This document shows positions 31,763-40,097 of a stretch of DNA of 40,181 nucleotides, one piece after another (within the stretch, counting starts at the first letter, position 1; each line of letters opens with the position of its first letter). The DNA comes from Bacillota bacterium (GTDB lineage: Bacteria > Bacillota > Sulfobacillia > Sulfobacillales > JAIMBI01). The position numbers were made by a program, and so were the translations under genes. Location: positions 1-40,181 of the forward strand of contig JAJZWV010000035.1 in NCBI GenBank assembly GCA_021846505.1, in the 5' to 3' direction. The notes under the pieces are model-generated. The model did not search any database. It was given only the letters and a program-made list of their open reading frames with translations, and was not told the DNA's origin.

Positions 31763-34425
31763 ACGAGGCGGCCCGCCGGGATTTGGATCCGCTTCGCCCG
31801 GCCGATATCGGCGTACCGGTGGGCACTGCTGGTCAGCACAATGACCTGGCACTCGGCGCCAATGCGGTTCAGCACCACCGCCATGCGCTTGAGCCGGTCC
31901 GGGTCGGTAAATCCCAGCGTGTCATCCAGGATGACCGGCGCGCCCTCCCCCGGCGCCACCAGCTGGGCCGCGGCCAGGCGCTCCAGCAGCTCCATCTGCT
32001 CGCGCGCCCCGGCCGACAGCTGCTGCACCTCTAACGTGATCCCGCCCAGCGTGCGCCGGGCGACCGCGAGCGTGCTGTCGTCGACGTCCACCGCGAGGTC
32101 GGACCCATATACGACTTTGCCCAACTCGGCAATCTTGGCCTCCAGCGGCTGGCGGTAGGCGCGCTGCTGCGCCTCGCGCAGCCGCATCAGGGTTTGGTGC
32201 AGCAGCCGCGCGGCCCCCGCCTGGCGCCGCATCTCGGCCAGCGCCGCCTGGCTTGCGGCCAGCGCCTGCTCGGCAGCGGGCCAGTGCTCATACCACTCGT
32301 CGCGCCCCGCCTGCTCCAAGCGGCCGCGGCACTCGGCCAGCTCGCTGGTGAGCTGGCTCACCTCCTGGTGGGTTCGCTCCACCAGCGCCCGCGCATTGTC
32401 CTCCTCCATCCGCACCGCGTCGGGATTTTGCGCCACGAGCTGGGCGGCCAGGCCCTCGCACTCCTGCACGGCGTGGGCCAGCGCCGCCTCCGCCGCGCCG
32501 AGGGCCTCCGCCAGCGCTTGGTCCGACTGCACGGCCGCCAATTCCTGCAGCTGGGTGCGGACACTGGCCACACTGGCTTCGAGTGCCTGGCGGTCCGCAT
32601 CCCAGCGCTGGCACTCGCGCACCGCGTGGGCCACCGCTTTTTCGGCACCCGCCGCCGCGGCGCTGGCTTGCGCCAGCCGCTCCTCGGCCGCCCGCAGTCC
32701 TTGGCGGGCATGAGCCGCCCGCACGCTGGCGCCATCCCCATCGCGGGGGCGAACAGAGTCCGCCGGCAGTGCGGCCAGATAGGCCGCATGGCCGGCGTGG
32801 AGGGCGCGCAGCCGGTCTTCCAGCTCCGCGGCGGTGTCTCCGGCCAAAAGCTCCTCGGCCCGCTCACGGCTTTGGGCAATCGCGCTATCAAGCTCCGCGG
32901 CCGCCTGGACCGCGCGCTCCGCACTTTCGACATCCCCCAGCTGATGGGCGGCCAGCGCCCCCTGGAGGCGGTCATCGGCGGCCTGGCGCTTCCGGCGCAG
33001 CTCCGACACGCTGGCGCCGGGCCGAATGGTGACCGAAATCCCACCCGGCAGGCCCAACTCCAGGTTGTCCTGCACGGCAGATTCCCAGGGCTGGTGCGCC
33101 ACCAGCGGCTCGGGCCCGCCATTGACCAACAGCGTGGCCGCCGTGGGCGCCAGCACGCTGGCCGTGGGGCTCCCCACCCCCAGCGCCGCCTCTTCTTTAT
33201 AGAGCCGCCGCTGATACTCACGGATGGCCGCCAGATCGTCGGCGGTGATGGTGATGCGGGCGCGCGCCGCTTCGCTGTCGGCCAGGGCCTGCCGCACTTG
33301 GCCCCAGCGCGCGAGCCGCTGGGCCAATGCCTCACCGTCCTGCTGGCTGGCCAAATCCTGCTGGTCGGCCAGCGCCTGATCTTCGGCTAGGCGAGCCGCG
33401 TCGCGGGCCCCTCGGGCGGCCTCGCGCTCACGCTGGCCGTGGGTTTCCTCTGCCTGCGCCGCGGCCCGGGCGGCCTCGGCCCCCGCCAGCTGCTGGTGCA
33501 CGGCGGCCAGCTTCGCTTCGCCGTCCTGCTGCTGGGCGGCCAGCTCGCGCCGGCGATCCGCCTGGGCCCGACGCGCCGTGTGCTCATGGGTCAGCGCCAT
33601 TTGCCGATGGAGCGCCTCCCGGTGGCGAGCTTCCAGCGCCACCACCTGCTTAAGTCGCTCGGCCGCCTGCTGCGCCGCGGATTCGCTAGCCGCCTCCCGC
33701 CGGATGCTGAACTGCCGCTCCGCCTCCAGGGCGGCGAGGCGCTCTTCGTCCGCCTCGGCGCGCGCAATGTGTTCGCGCAGCCCCTGCACCTCGGCCTCCG
33801 CCGCCGCCACCGCGGCGTGTAATGGGGCGAACACGGTGGACTCGCGCCCGGTCTTGGCCGTGTAGTAGCGCTGGTACTCTTTTTCGACCCGCTCCAAGAG
33901 GGTGTCGGACGCCAGGGGCTCGACGCCGCCCGCCTCGCGGTCCAGCGCGGCGCGCAGCGACCGCGATTCCTTCAGCCGCGGCATCTTGTCAGCACCCCGG
34001 GCCTCCATCGGCCGCTGCTGAATTTTGAGGGCGGCCCACAGCGTCATGTCGGCGTGGGTGCGCAGTATGTCTTCGACGCGGTCATGCGCCTCCCGGCCCG
34101 TCCGCTGCTCGGGGTGGGGGGCTGCGATATCCAACTCCGTGGCCGGATTCTTGTGATAGCGCTTGCGGTAGGTGAGCCGAAACGCCCCCACTTCCATGTC
34201 CACCCAAATTTCGGTGGCCACGTCTTCGCCCACCGGCTTGGTGGCTAACACCTCGGCGGCCTTCGACGAATCGGGGTACTTGAGGAGAATGTCGACCGCA
34301 TCCGCCATAGATGACTTGCCGACTTCGTTGGGCCCCTCCAGGATCGTCACGCCCCGGGGCTCTAGGGCCACGGTGCGCTCGCGCACCCCTCGAAAGTTTC
34401 TCACCCCGACTGTCAGCAGACGCAT
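31759..34425 (-). CDS. SbcC/Rad50-like coiled-coil ATPase without a CxxC zinc hook
   Basis: An 888-residue protein with an N-terminal ATPase half (Walker A EGPNEVGKSSM, residues about 30-40), two long Ala/Glu/Gln/Arg-rich coiled coils, and a C-terminal half with the signature QLSAGAREQMELL, Walker B PVILDDTLGFTD and a final VIVLTSS. Between the coils sits a small beta-rich insert (LGLPGGISVTIRPGASVSEL). No C-x-x-C occurs, so the Rad50 zinc hook is missing. The family is found next to SbcD-like nucleases, as here (37 bases apart). The complex likely processes DNA ends. ATG 34425 has AAGGAGG upstream. YhaN-like proteins are an alternative name. Confidence 0.87.
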   Translation of the reverse strand: MRLLTVGVRNFRGVRERTVALEPRGVTILEGPNEVGKSSMADAVDILLKYPDSSKAAEVLATKPVGEDVATEIWVDMEVGAFRLTYRKRYHKNPATELDIAAPHPEQRTGREAHDRVEDILRTHADMTLWAALKIQQRPMEARGADKMPRLKESRSLRAALDREAGGVEPLASDTLLERVEKEYQRYYTAKTGRESTVFAPLHAAVAAAEAEVQGLREHIARAEADEERLAALEAERQFSIRREAASESAAQQAAERLKQVVALEARHREALHRQMALTHEHTARRAQADRRRELAAQQQDGEAKLAAVHQQLAGAEAARAAAQAEETHGQREREAARGARDAARLAEDQALADQQDLASQQDGEALAQRLARWGQVRQALADSEAARARITITADDLAAIREYQRRLYKEEAALGVGSPTASVLAPTAATLLVNGGPEPLVAHQPWESAVQDNLELGLPGGISVTIRPGASVSELRRKRQAADDRLQGALAAHQLGDVESAERAVQAAAELDSAIAQSRERAEELLAGDTAAELEDRLRALHAGHAAYLAALPADSVRPRDGDGASVRAAHARQGLRAAEERLAQASAAAAGAEKAVAHAVRECQRWDADRQALEASVASVRTQLQELAAVQSDQALAEALGAAEAALAHAVQECEGLAAQLVAQNPDAVRMEEDNARALVERTHQEVSQLTSELAECRGRLEQAGRDEWYEHWPAAEQALAASQAALAEMRRQAGAARLLHQTLMRLREAQQRAYRQPLEAKIAELGKVVYGSDLAVDVDDSTLAVARRTLGGITLEVQQLSAGAREQMELLERLAAAQLVAPGEGAPVILDDTLGFTDPDRLKRMAVVLNRIGAECQVIVLTSSAHRYADIGRAKRIQIPAGRLV

Positions 34426-34462
34426 CCATGCTGCCTCCTTCGCCCTGTGCGCCCTTGCAAAC

Positions 34463-35587
34463 CTAAGACGGGCGGGCCAGCCGATACAGCAGCGCCAGCG
34501 CGTCCTGATACCGCTCGGCGTCAGGGCCGTCCCCGCGTGCGCCATCCAACAGCTCCATGAGGGCTTGCCGCTGAAACCCCGACAGTTCAAGATCGGCAAA
34601 GTCCCCACCGTCGGGCAGCACGGCCAGCTGGTCCCGGTGCGTGTGGCGCTCCACGGCCGCAAACAGCTGGCGGGCCTCGTCCAGCGCGGCCTCCACCCGC
34701 GCCCGGTCCAGGACGCCAATGGTGCCGGACAGCGTAAGCTTTACGATGGTGGTGGACTTGGCGGGCAGCCCGGCCAGCCACCGGCGCACTTGCTCCGCGG
34801 CGGTGCCCTGATGCACGGCCAGCACATGCTCCACAAAGCGCCAGGTCCCCACGCGCTGGCGCGCCACCCGCACGCCCCCCGGCTCCAGATCCACGACCAG
34901 CACGTTGCCAGGATCCACCTCGTCGTAGTCCGTGGCTTCCGGTGCCCCGGAGTACCAGATGCGGCCGGTGTCGCCCTGCTGGGTGGTGGAGTGCCGGTCG
35001 CCCAGCGCCACGTAGTGCAGCTCGCCCTCGCGCAGCAGCGCCTCGAGCGGCGCCGCGTCGATGACGGCGGCACTGTCTTGGCTGCCCATGCTCTCAAACT
35101 GGCCGTGGGCCACTATGACCCGAAAGCGGGCCTGACGCGGCGGCAGGTGGGCCAGGCACCGCGCCACTAAATCTTCGGCGGGGCGCTTGGAGGTCCAGGG
35201 CACCCCCACCAGCTCGACGTCGTCGGACACCGGCACGACCGAGGTGTCCGCCAGCACCCGCACCTGCGGCGGGCACAGGCGCTTAAAGTCGGCCGATTGG
35301 TAGACGCTGCCCGGCCCGTAGGGATCATGGTTGCCGGGCAGGAGATACACCGGCACCGGCACGGCGCTCAGCGCATCCAAAGCCCGACCCACCGTGCGGG
35401 GGCTCAGCACGTTGGTTTCAAAGACATCCCCCGCCACCACCACGAAGGCAGCTTGCTGTGCCGCGGCCACCGCGCCCAGGCGGCGGATGACCTGTTCGCG
35501 GGCCTCGCTGAATCGCGCCTGGGCTTCGGCCGATAGGAAGTGCCGCGTCATCCCCAATTGCCAGTCGCTGGTGTGGATAAATCGCAT
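34463..35587 (-). CDS. SbcD/Mre11-like metallophosphoesterase
   Basis: A 374-residue calcineurin-like phosphoesterase, probably the nuclease partner of the downstream SbcC-like ATPase. Metal-binding motifs in order are HTSDWQLG, VVAGDVFE, LPGNHDPYG, IVAHGQ and ALGDRHSTT. The last motif (GDRH) replaces the GHIH of classical SbcD, and GRIWYSGAPEATDYDE follows it. These features mark a subfamily often annotated simply as metallophosphoesterase. The C-terminal 110 residues form the capping or ATPase-interaction domain. The start MRFIHTSDW fits the family. The gene is first in a two-gene operon. Confidence 0.9.
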   Translation of the reverse strand: MRFIHTSDWQLGMTRHFLSAEAQARFSEAREQVIRRLGAVAAAQQAAFVVVAGDVFETNVLSPRTVGRALDALSAVPVPVYLLPGNHDPYGPGSVYQSADFKRLCPPQVRVLADTSVVPVSDDVELVGVPWTSKRPAEDLVARCLAHLPPRQARFRVIVAHGQFESMGSQDSAAVIDAAPLEALLREGELHYVALGDRHSTTQQGDTGRIWYSGAPEATDYDEVDPGNVLVVDLEPGGVRVARQRVGTWRFVEHVLAVHQGTAAEQVRRWLAGLPAKSTTIVKLTLSGTIGVLDRARVEAALDEARQLFAAVERHTHRDQLAVLPDGGDFADLELSGFQRQALMELLDGARGDGPDAERYQDALALLYRLARPS

Positions 35588-35786
35588 GTCCCCTGCCCCC
35601 CCGCCACGTTCCGCCGCGAGACCCCTGCCTTCTCACCGCGTCGCTCCCTGCACGCTCGTGATGCATCCACTTCGACTGCTCCCCCAAAAATCCTGCCGGG
35701 CGTGTCAAAGCGAGGGGCCGCACGCCCCTGCTATGGGCTTCCCGACGGGCTATAAGCGAGCCGCCGCGTGATGGACCGCCAAACCG

Positions 35787-37037
35787 TCACTCCGCCGACG
35801 GCACACCCTGCGCGCGCAACCCTCTAAATCCAACCGCCGTGGCTGCGACCACCAAGCCGGCGGCCAAAAACACCAAGTGCAGCGGCACCAGGCTGGCCAC
35901 CACGCCGACCACCACTGCGCCCACGGGACTCGTAATATTGGTCAAGGCGCTCAACGTACCCACGGCGCGCCCGAGTACCTCTTCCGGAACGGTATCGAGA
36001 ATAACTGCGGTAAGGGTGGCACTGAGCACGCCATTGATAACCCCCCAACCCGCCATGATAACAAGATCGGGCCACAGCACCGGCACCAACGATAGTGCCG
36101 CCATGAACGCTCCCCACAGCACCAGACACCAAATCGCTACGCGGACAACCGCCATCCGCTCTAGCACCCGCGCGCTCATGGCAGACCCCACGACGGCGCC
36201 GATCGCCCCCGCGAATACAAACATGCCGTAGTCGAGTGCGGTGCCATGAAGGACCTGCTTGACCCAGGCCACGTCCATGACAGTAATGCTGACACTCGCC
36301 AATCCGGTGACCATGCCCATAGGTACCAGCCGCCGCAGGAATGGGTCTCCCCACAGCGGGCGCTGGCCTTGGATAAATTCGTGCCAGAAAGCCTTCCAGG
36401 GGTTGGTGTCCACCTCCCTGTCCGGAGGTGGCGCGGGCGCGGGACGCAGGCGGACCATCCCTAGTGAAAAGACAGAGACCGCAAAGGACAGGGCATTGAT
36501 AAGAAAGAGACTGGCCGGACCCAGCGCCCCCATTAGAACACCCCCGAGTGCAGGGGCCACTAGGTCGGCAGACTCGCGCGATGAGGCCTGCAGGCTGTTG
36601 GCCGCATGCAGATCTCCGCGATCCACCACCTGAGGCAAGATGGCAAATAGCGCGGGGGAGAAGCACACCCCCGCCAGGCCCGCGACCGCCACCAGGATCA
36701 CCAGGAGCGGCACCGTGAGGTGACCGCTAACGGCCAAGGCAAATAGCGCGACAGCGACGATCATGCGGATAGCGTCGGCGACCATCATCGTACGCCGCTT
36801 GTTCCAGCGATCAACATATACACCCGAAAATAAAGTGAACATACCCGCCAGCATGCCAACACCTTGCACCAAGCCCAAGTCAACCCGACTATTAGTGAGG
36901 GTCAGCACCACCCAACTTAGCGCGATGGCGTTCATGCCGTTGCCCACCGACGAGACCCACTGCCCGGCGGCTAGAATCCCGATCGAGGGCTTACGGCGCA
37001 CCAGGTGGGCGAGGCTGCTATCTGACTGTGGGGTCAT
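35787..37037 (-). CDS. MFS transporter, presumed lanthipeptide exporter
   Basis: A 416-residue major facilitator of the EntS/MFS_3 type, with about twelve hydrophobic segments. Landmarks are ILAAGQWVSSVGNGMNAIALSWVVL in helix 1, the motif-A loop GVYVDRWNKRRTMMVADAIR, and SLQASSRESADLVAPALGG near helix 5. Its ATG shares one base with the LanKC stop (TAATG), so it is translationally coupled to the lanthipeptide synthetase. It is the only transporter in the operon and so is the natural candidate for export of, or immunity to, the peptide. Most lanthipeptide systems use ABC transporters. The role is inferred from position; the family call is firm. Confidence 0.88.
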   Translation of the reverse strand: MTPQSDSSLAHLVRRKPSIGILAAGQWVSSVGNGMNAIALSWVVLTLTNSRVDLGLVQGVGMLAGMFTLFSGVYVDRWNKRRTMMVADAIRMIVAVALFALAVSGHLTVPLLVILVAVAGLAGVCFSPALFAILPQVVDRGDLHAANSLQASSRESADLVAPALGGVLMGALGPASLFLINALSFAVSVFSLGMVRLRPAPAPPPDREVDTNPWKAFWHEFIQGQRPLWGDPFLRRLVPMGMVTGLASVSITVMDVAWVKQVLHGTALDYGMFVFAGAIGAVVGSAMSARVLERMAVVRVAIWCLVLWGAFMAALSLVPVLWPDLVIMAGWGVINGVLSATLTAVILDTVPEEVLGRAVGTLSALTNITSPVGAVVVGVVASLVPLHLVFLAAGLVVAATAVGFRGLRAQGVPSAE

Positions 37038-39727
37038 TACACAAACCTCTGCGCGTCATCCAGGATCTCGTCAGGAATAAAATTGAAATTATCGGCACCG
37101 GTCGCCACGCGGTGCAAGAACAGGGCAATTCCGGCCGTCCCGGTGCCAAAATCTCCGCTCTCCTTATGCATCAAATCGCCGGGATACCGAGTGCCCGCGG
37201 GAGAAGTCATTCCCAGCGCCATCAACGAGCGGGCACACTCTTCAGCCGCCGCCGCGCATAGCAAGCTCTTCTCGTCGATATATTGTTCGCAATCCAGCAA
37301 AAAATTGCCGAGTCCGGCCAGTCCGGAAAACAATCCCGGATTGGCGGTCAGGACCCGGCGGGTATCTTGTATCATAAGAGGCAGATGCCCGCGCCACGCT
37401 CGCGCGTACCCCGCATGCACAAAACGAACCAGCGCCGTGCCGACGCCAGCTGTGCCTGCATACCAGTACGGCTCGCGCAAGCGAGTATCCCCGGCGTCCT
37501 CCGGGAAGCTGATGGCCTCGGGACCGCGGATAGCGCACTGCAGGTCGTGACTCAGCCCGGCCTCCGCCGCGGCGACAAAATCCGGGCGGCGGCACGCTAT
37601 CCCCGCATATAGCAGAAATAGCGCGATGCCGCTGGCCCCACGGGCATAGCCGACCCGAGCCGCCTTCTCGCCCTCGCGCCGCCAACAGATAACCGATCCC
37701 TCGCGCTGGCCGGTGGATAATAACCAGGTCCCCAACGCGGCCGCTTTGGTACGCATGGGCTCTTGCCCCGTGACCCGCCACAGATGCAGCAGGGATAGGC
37801 CAACGCCCGCCACACCGTAAAAGACATCGGGCGACGCAAAAAGCAGCTCGTGGCGCCATGCGCGCTCGATAAGGTCGCAGGCATCATCGACATAGCCGCC
37901 GTCGGCTAACACCCACGCCATACCCGCCAGTCCGGTATAAAGCCCTGGCGGTACCCGGGCGGTCGTGGCACTGTCCAGCCTCCTCAGGACCCAATCGCGC
38001 AAGGGCGGGGGCGGGGATCCTCCCGTGCGCTGCACGGCATACATCACACCCAAGGCGCCGTGCGCCACGGAAAGCGGGTGCCCCGGCTGGAAATGCGCCG
38101 GAATGAGTCGGCGTGACGAGTAATCGAGAGAATCCAATAGGCCCGCAATGGCCGACGCAGCCCCCTCCCCGGGATCCGCGCCGCGATACGACGGGCGCCG
38201 GACGATCGGGCTGTCCGCCGCCGACAACACCAACAGGGCATGATCCAGTCCAACGGTCTCGGCGCCGAAGCACAGCGCCTCCAAGGCGGAGACCATCGCA
38301 TCCGGGATATCAATGCGCGAAGCCACGCCGACCAACCAGGCTCGCGCCGCTTGTGGGTCCAGCGCGGCAAACTGCGGCTGAAATCCGCACAGCCAGAGGA
38401 GCAAATTCGCCAGGGCAAATCCCTCGTCAGGAACCGCTGACGGGCGATCAAACCCCGGCGTGGCCATCCGACGTCCCGTGGGCTGTCTCGGATCAACAGC
38501 CGATTCCAAGTCCACAAACAACGGCCGCCCATCGGCTTGCAAAAGGATGTTGCTCGGCGACAGGTCCCCCAGCCGCCACCCAGACCGCTGGACCTCTTGG
38601 AGCGCCCCGCCAATCGTGAGTACCACTTGGCGCACGGCTGCGTAATACTCCGCCAGCGCCCTCGGCGTCGCCGTCTCCAACTGGGCGATGGGATGCCGCA
38701 CCGCCGGCACTGCGTCCAACGGCGTGCCCTCCACCCATTGAACAGCCAAGAATTCATGCTCCCACTGGCGAAAATACTCCACGGGCCTCGCCACATAACC
38801 CGTGTCAGCCAGCGCTTGCGCTACGTCCCAGGCGCGCCGCAGACGACTCAGGGCATCTTCAGCCGCGCCGCCCATGGCAACAAACGGCCGAGCTTCTTTG
38901 ATGGCTACCAGGTCACCCGTCCTCTGGTCCCGCGCACGGTACACCCCGCCCGCGTTAGAAAACTGCACCGCCCCCAGCACTTCATAGCGACTATGCAGCA
39001 AGTGTCGGGGGCCGGCGTGCAACTGCGGCCCGACGAACGGAGCCACCGGGTCGGGCGCCCAAGGTCGACTGACAAAGCGCGGCAACCGCTCATCGGGAAC
39101 CAGCTGACCATCTGGACGAACTAAGTACGGAATGGCATCGCCTAGCACGTCCGTTATAGCCAGAGACCGAATGCCGCCGTAGCGGTAATACAGTACCGAG
39201 GAATCTTTGTACCGGCGGTCGGACAGCACGAACGGGCCGTGCAACCCATCCGTCGCAGATTTCAGCCGATCCAACAACTTCCGTAAATGATCAGTATCTG
39301 TTGGATAGACGGTTAAGAACTTTCCCGCGGAACCTCTGTTTTGGTTCTTGGAGTTCATCCACTCGGCCATATATTTATCGCAGGCGAACTTGAAAGGCGC
39401 ATCCATTTCAAAGCATACAAGCGCCGCGCGTTTCAACACTTCTCCAGCATCGGATGGCGATGCCGACAGGTGAATCTTCCAGCCTTGAACAGGCAAGCTC
39501 TGTTGATAGGGAATGCAATGGTACCAAGGGGCCTCTAAGATCACTCGCCAAGATGGCGGGGCCGCCCCGGAGACCATGGTAAAGAAGCCGTCGTCGCGAG
39601 GGATGTACTCATCGGGGAAGACGTAGCGTCGCTCGGCGACGCTCAGTTCTAGCAAACTCGCCACATCCTGGCGATCTGCCCGACTACGCCCTCCATATAC
39701 GCCCACTCCGGGTCCCCCTATTCCCAC
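37037..39727 (-). CDS. Class III lanthipeptide synthetase (LanKC)
   Basis: An 896-residue three-domain enzyme that dehydrates Ser/Thr and forms (methyl)lanthionine or labionin rings. Residues about 30-235 are the phosphoSer lyase domain (QGWKIHLSA, AGKFLTVYPTD, GPFVLSDRRYKDSSVLYYRYGG). Residues about 245-450 are a Ser/Thr kinase domain with VAIKEAR (Lys 277), the catalytic loop RLGDLSPSNIL (Asp 388, Asn 393) and LFVDLES. The rest is a LanC-like barrel (GLYTGLAGMAW, DVFYGVAGVGLSLL, GYARGASGIALFLLY, PYWYAGTAGVGTALV, LFSGLAGLGNFL). The Cys-Cys-His zinc ligands are absent, which marks class III, not class IV. The start is unsettled: GTG 39727, GTG 39706 (AGGGGG upstream) or GTG 39664 (GGAGG further upstream). 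Confidence 0.93.
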   Translation of the reverse strand: MGIGGPGVGVYGGRSRADRQDVASLLELSVAERRYVFPDEYIPRDDGFFTMVSGAAPPSWRVILEAPWYHCIPYQQSLPVQGWKIHLSASPSDAGEVLKRAALVCFEMDAPFKFACDKYMAEWMNSKNQNRGSAGKFLTVYPTDTDHLRKLLDRLKSATDGLHGPFVLSDRRYKDSSVLYYRYGGIRSLAITDVLGDAIPYLVRPDGQLVPDERLPRFVSRPWAPDPVAPFVGPQLHAGPRHLLHSRYEVLGAVQFSNAGGVYRARDQRTGDLVAIKEARPFVAMGGAAEDALSRLRRAWDVAQALADTGYVARPVEYFRQWEHEFLAVQWVEGTPLDAVPAVRHPIAQLETATPRALAEYYAAVRQVVLTIGGALQEVQRSGWRLGDLSPSNILLQADGRPLFVDLESAVDPRQPTGRRMATPGFDRPSAVPDEGFALANLLLWLCGFQPQFAALDPQAARAWLVGVASRIDIPDAMVSALEALCFGAETVGLDHALLVLSAADSPIVRRPSYRGADPGEGAASAIAGLLDSLDYSSRRLIPAHFQPGHPLSVAHGALGVMYAVQRTGGSPPPPLRDWVLRRLDSATTARVPPGLYTGLAGMAWVLADGGYVDDACDLIERAWRHELLFASPDVFYGVAGVGLSLLHLWRVTGQEPMRTKAAALGTWLLSTGQREGSVICWRREGEKAARVGYARGASGIALFLLYAGIACRRPDFVAAAEAGLSHDLQCAIRGPEAISFPEDAGDTRLREPYWYAGTAGVGTALVRFVHAGYARAWRGHLPLMIQDTRRVLTANPGLFSGLAGLGNFLLDCEQYIDEKSLLCAAAAEECARSLMALGMTSPAGTRYPGDLMHKESGDFGTGTAGIALFLHRVATGADNFNFIPDEILDDAQRFV

Positions 39728-39766
39728 ACTTAACGGGAGGCCATGAATACCCGTCTGGCCTTGGCC

Positions 39767-39868
39767 CTATGACACGGAGCAGTTGATGCTGAACGAGCTG
39801 GCAAACTTCTCCCGAAGAGTCGAGCCAACCTCTTCTTCCATGACCTGTAGTTCCAACACCGCGTTCAC
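39767..39868 (-). CDS. Class III lanthipeptide precursor peptide (33 residues)
   Basis: A 33-codon gene, too short for routine gene calling, with an excellent ribosome binding site (GGGAGGTGAT) seven bases before GTG 39868, and its stop 39 bases before the LanKC start. The leader has VLELQ at residues 4-8, the ILELQ-type recognition motif of class III leaders, followed by acidic VMEEE. The C-terminus reads SSFSINCSVS. Ser24, Ser27 and Cys30 are spaced S-x2-S-x2-C, the labionin pattern; SapB has a similar SSLSITTC segment. Ser25, Ser31 and Ser33 could also be dehydrated. An in-frame ATG at 39889 would add seven residues but lies before the ribosome binding site. No protease gene is present, so leader removal must be provided elsewhere. 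Confidence 0.85.
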   Translation of the reverse strand: MNAVLELQVMEEEVGSTLREKFASSFSINCSVS

Positions 39869-39947
39869 GCCATCACCTCCCTTCTTCATGATATTCGGAT
39901 GGATCCCATGGCCTCCCTTGACAAGGATCTTCCCCGAACGTATCCAC

Positions 39948-39975
39948 GGTCAAGCGGTCCATGGGGGGTCCATGG
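39948..39975 (-). promoter_or_regulatory. Tandem 11-base repeats beside a -35-like TTGACC
   Basis: On the minus strand CCATGGACC occurs twice (39975-39967 and 39964-39956), 11 bases apart start to start, immediately followed by GC and TTGACC (39953-39948). The expected -10 position (39930-39925) reads AGATCC, a poor match. Direct repeats one helical turn apart touching a -35 with a weak -10 are a layout used by transcription activators. This is about 80-100 bases upstream of the precursor gene. Confidence 0.45.
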
Positions 39976-40053
39976 GCCCGTGGCGGGGCGCATGTACGCC
40001 ACGCGGGCGGTGGCCGTCCCGTAGCATCCGCATGCGCGATATTTCATGACCTA

Positions 40054-40074
40054 GCGTCCTGAGTTGATAATTCG
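40054..40074 (+). repeat. Left terminal inverted repeat of a second IS630-type element
   Basis: GCGTCCTGAGTTG and the following eight bases match the inverted repeat at 104-124 (minus strand) at 18 of 21 positions. The repeat is preceded by TA at 40052-40053, the expected target dinucleotide. The transposase start codon lies 24 bases inside. Confidence 0.78.
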
Positions 40075-40097
40075 AGATCTATATGGTATACTCGGGT

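Noticed and set aside
39868-39889. ATG 39889 as the start of the lanthipeptide precursor
   Set aside because: The strong ribosome binding site lies downstream of this ATG and seven bases before GTG 39868; the ATG itself has no properly spaced site.
39783-40049. 88-residue plus-strand frame opposite the lanthipeptide precursor
   Set aside because: It is antisense to the precursor and its promoter region, has no domain or ribosome binding site, and its composition reflects GC-rich antisense DNA.
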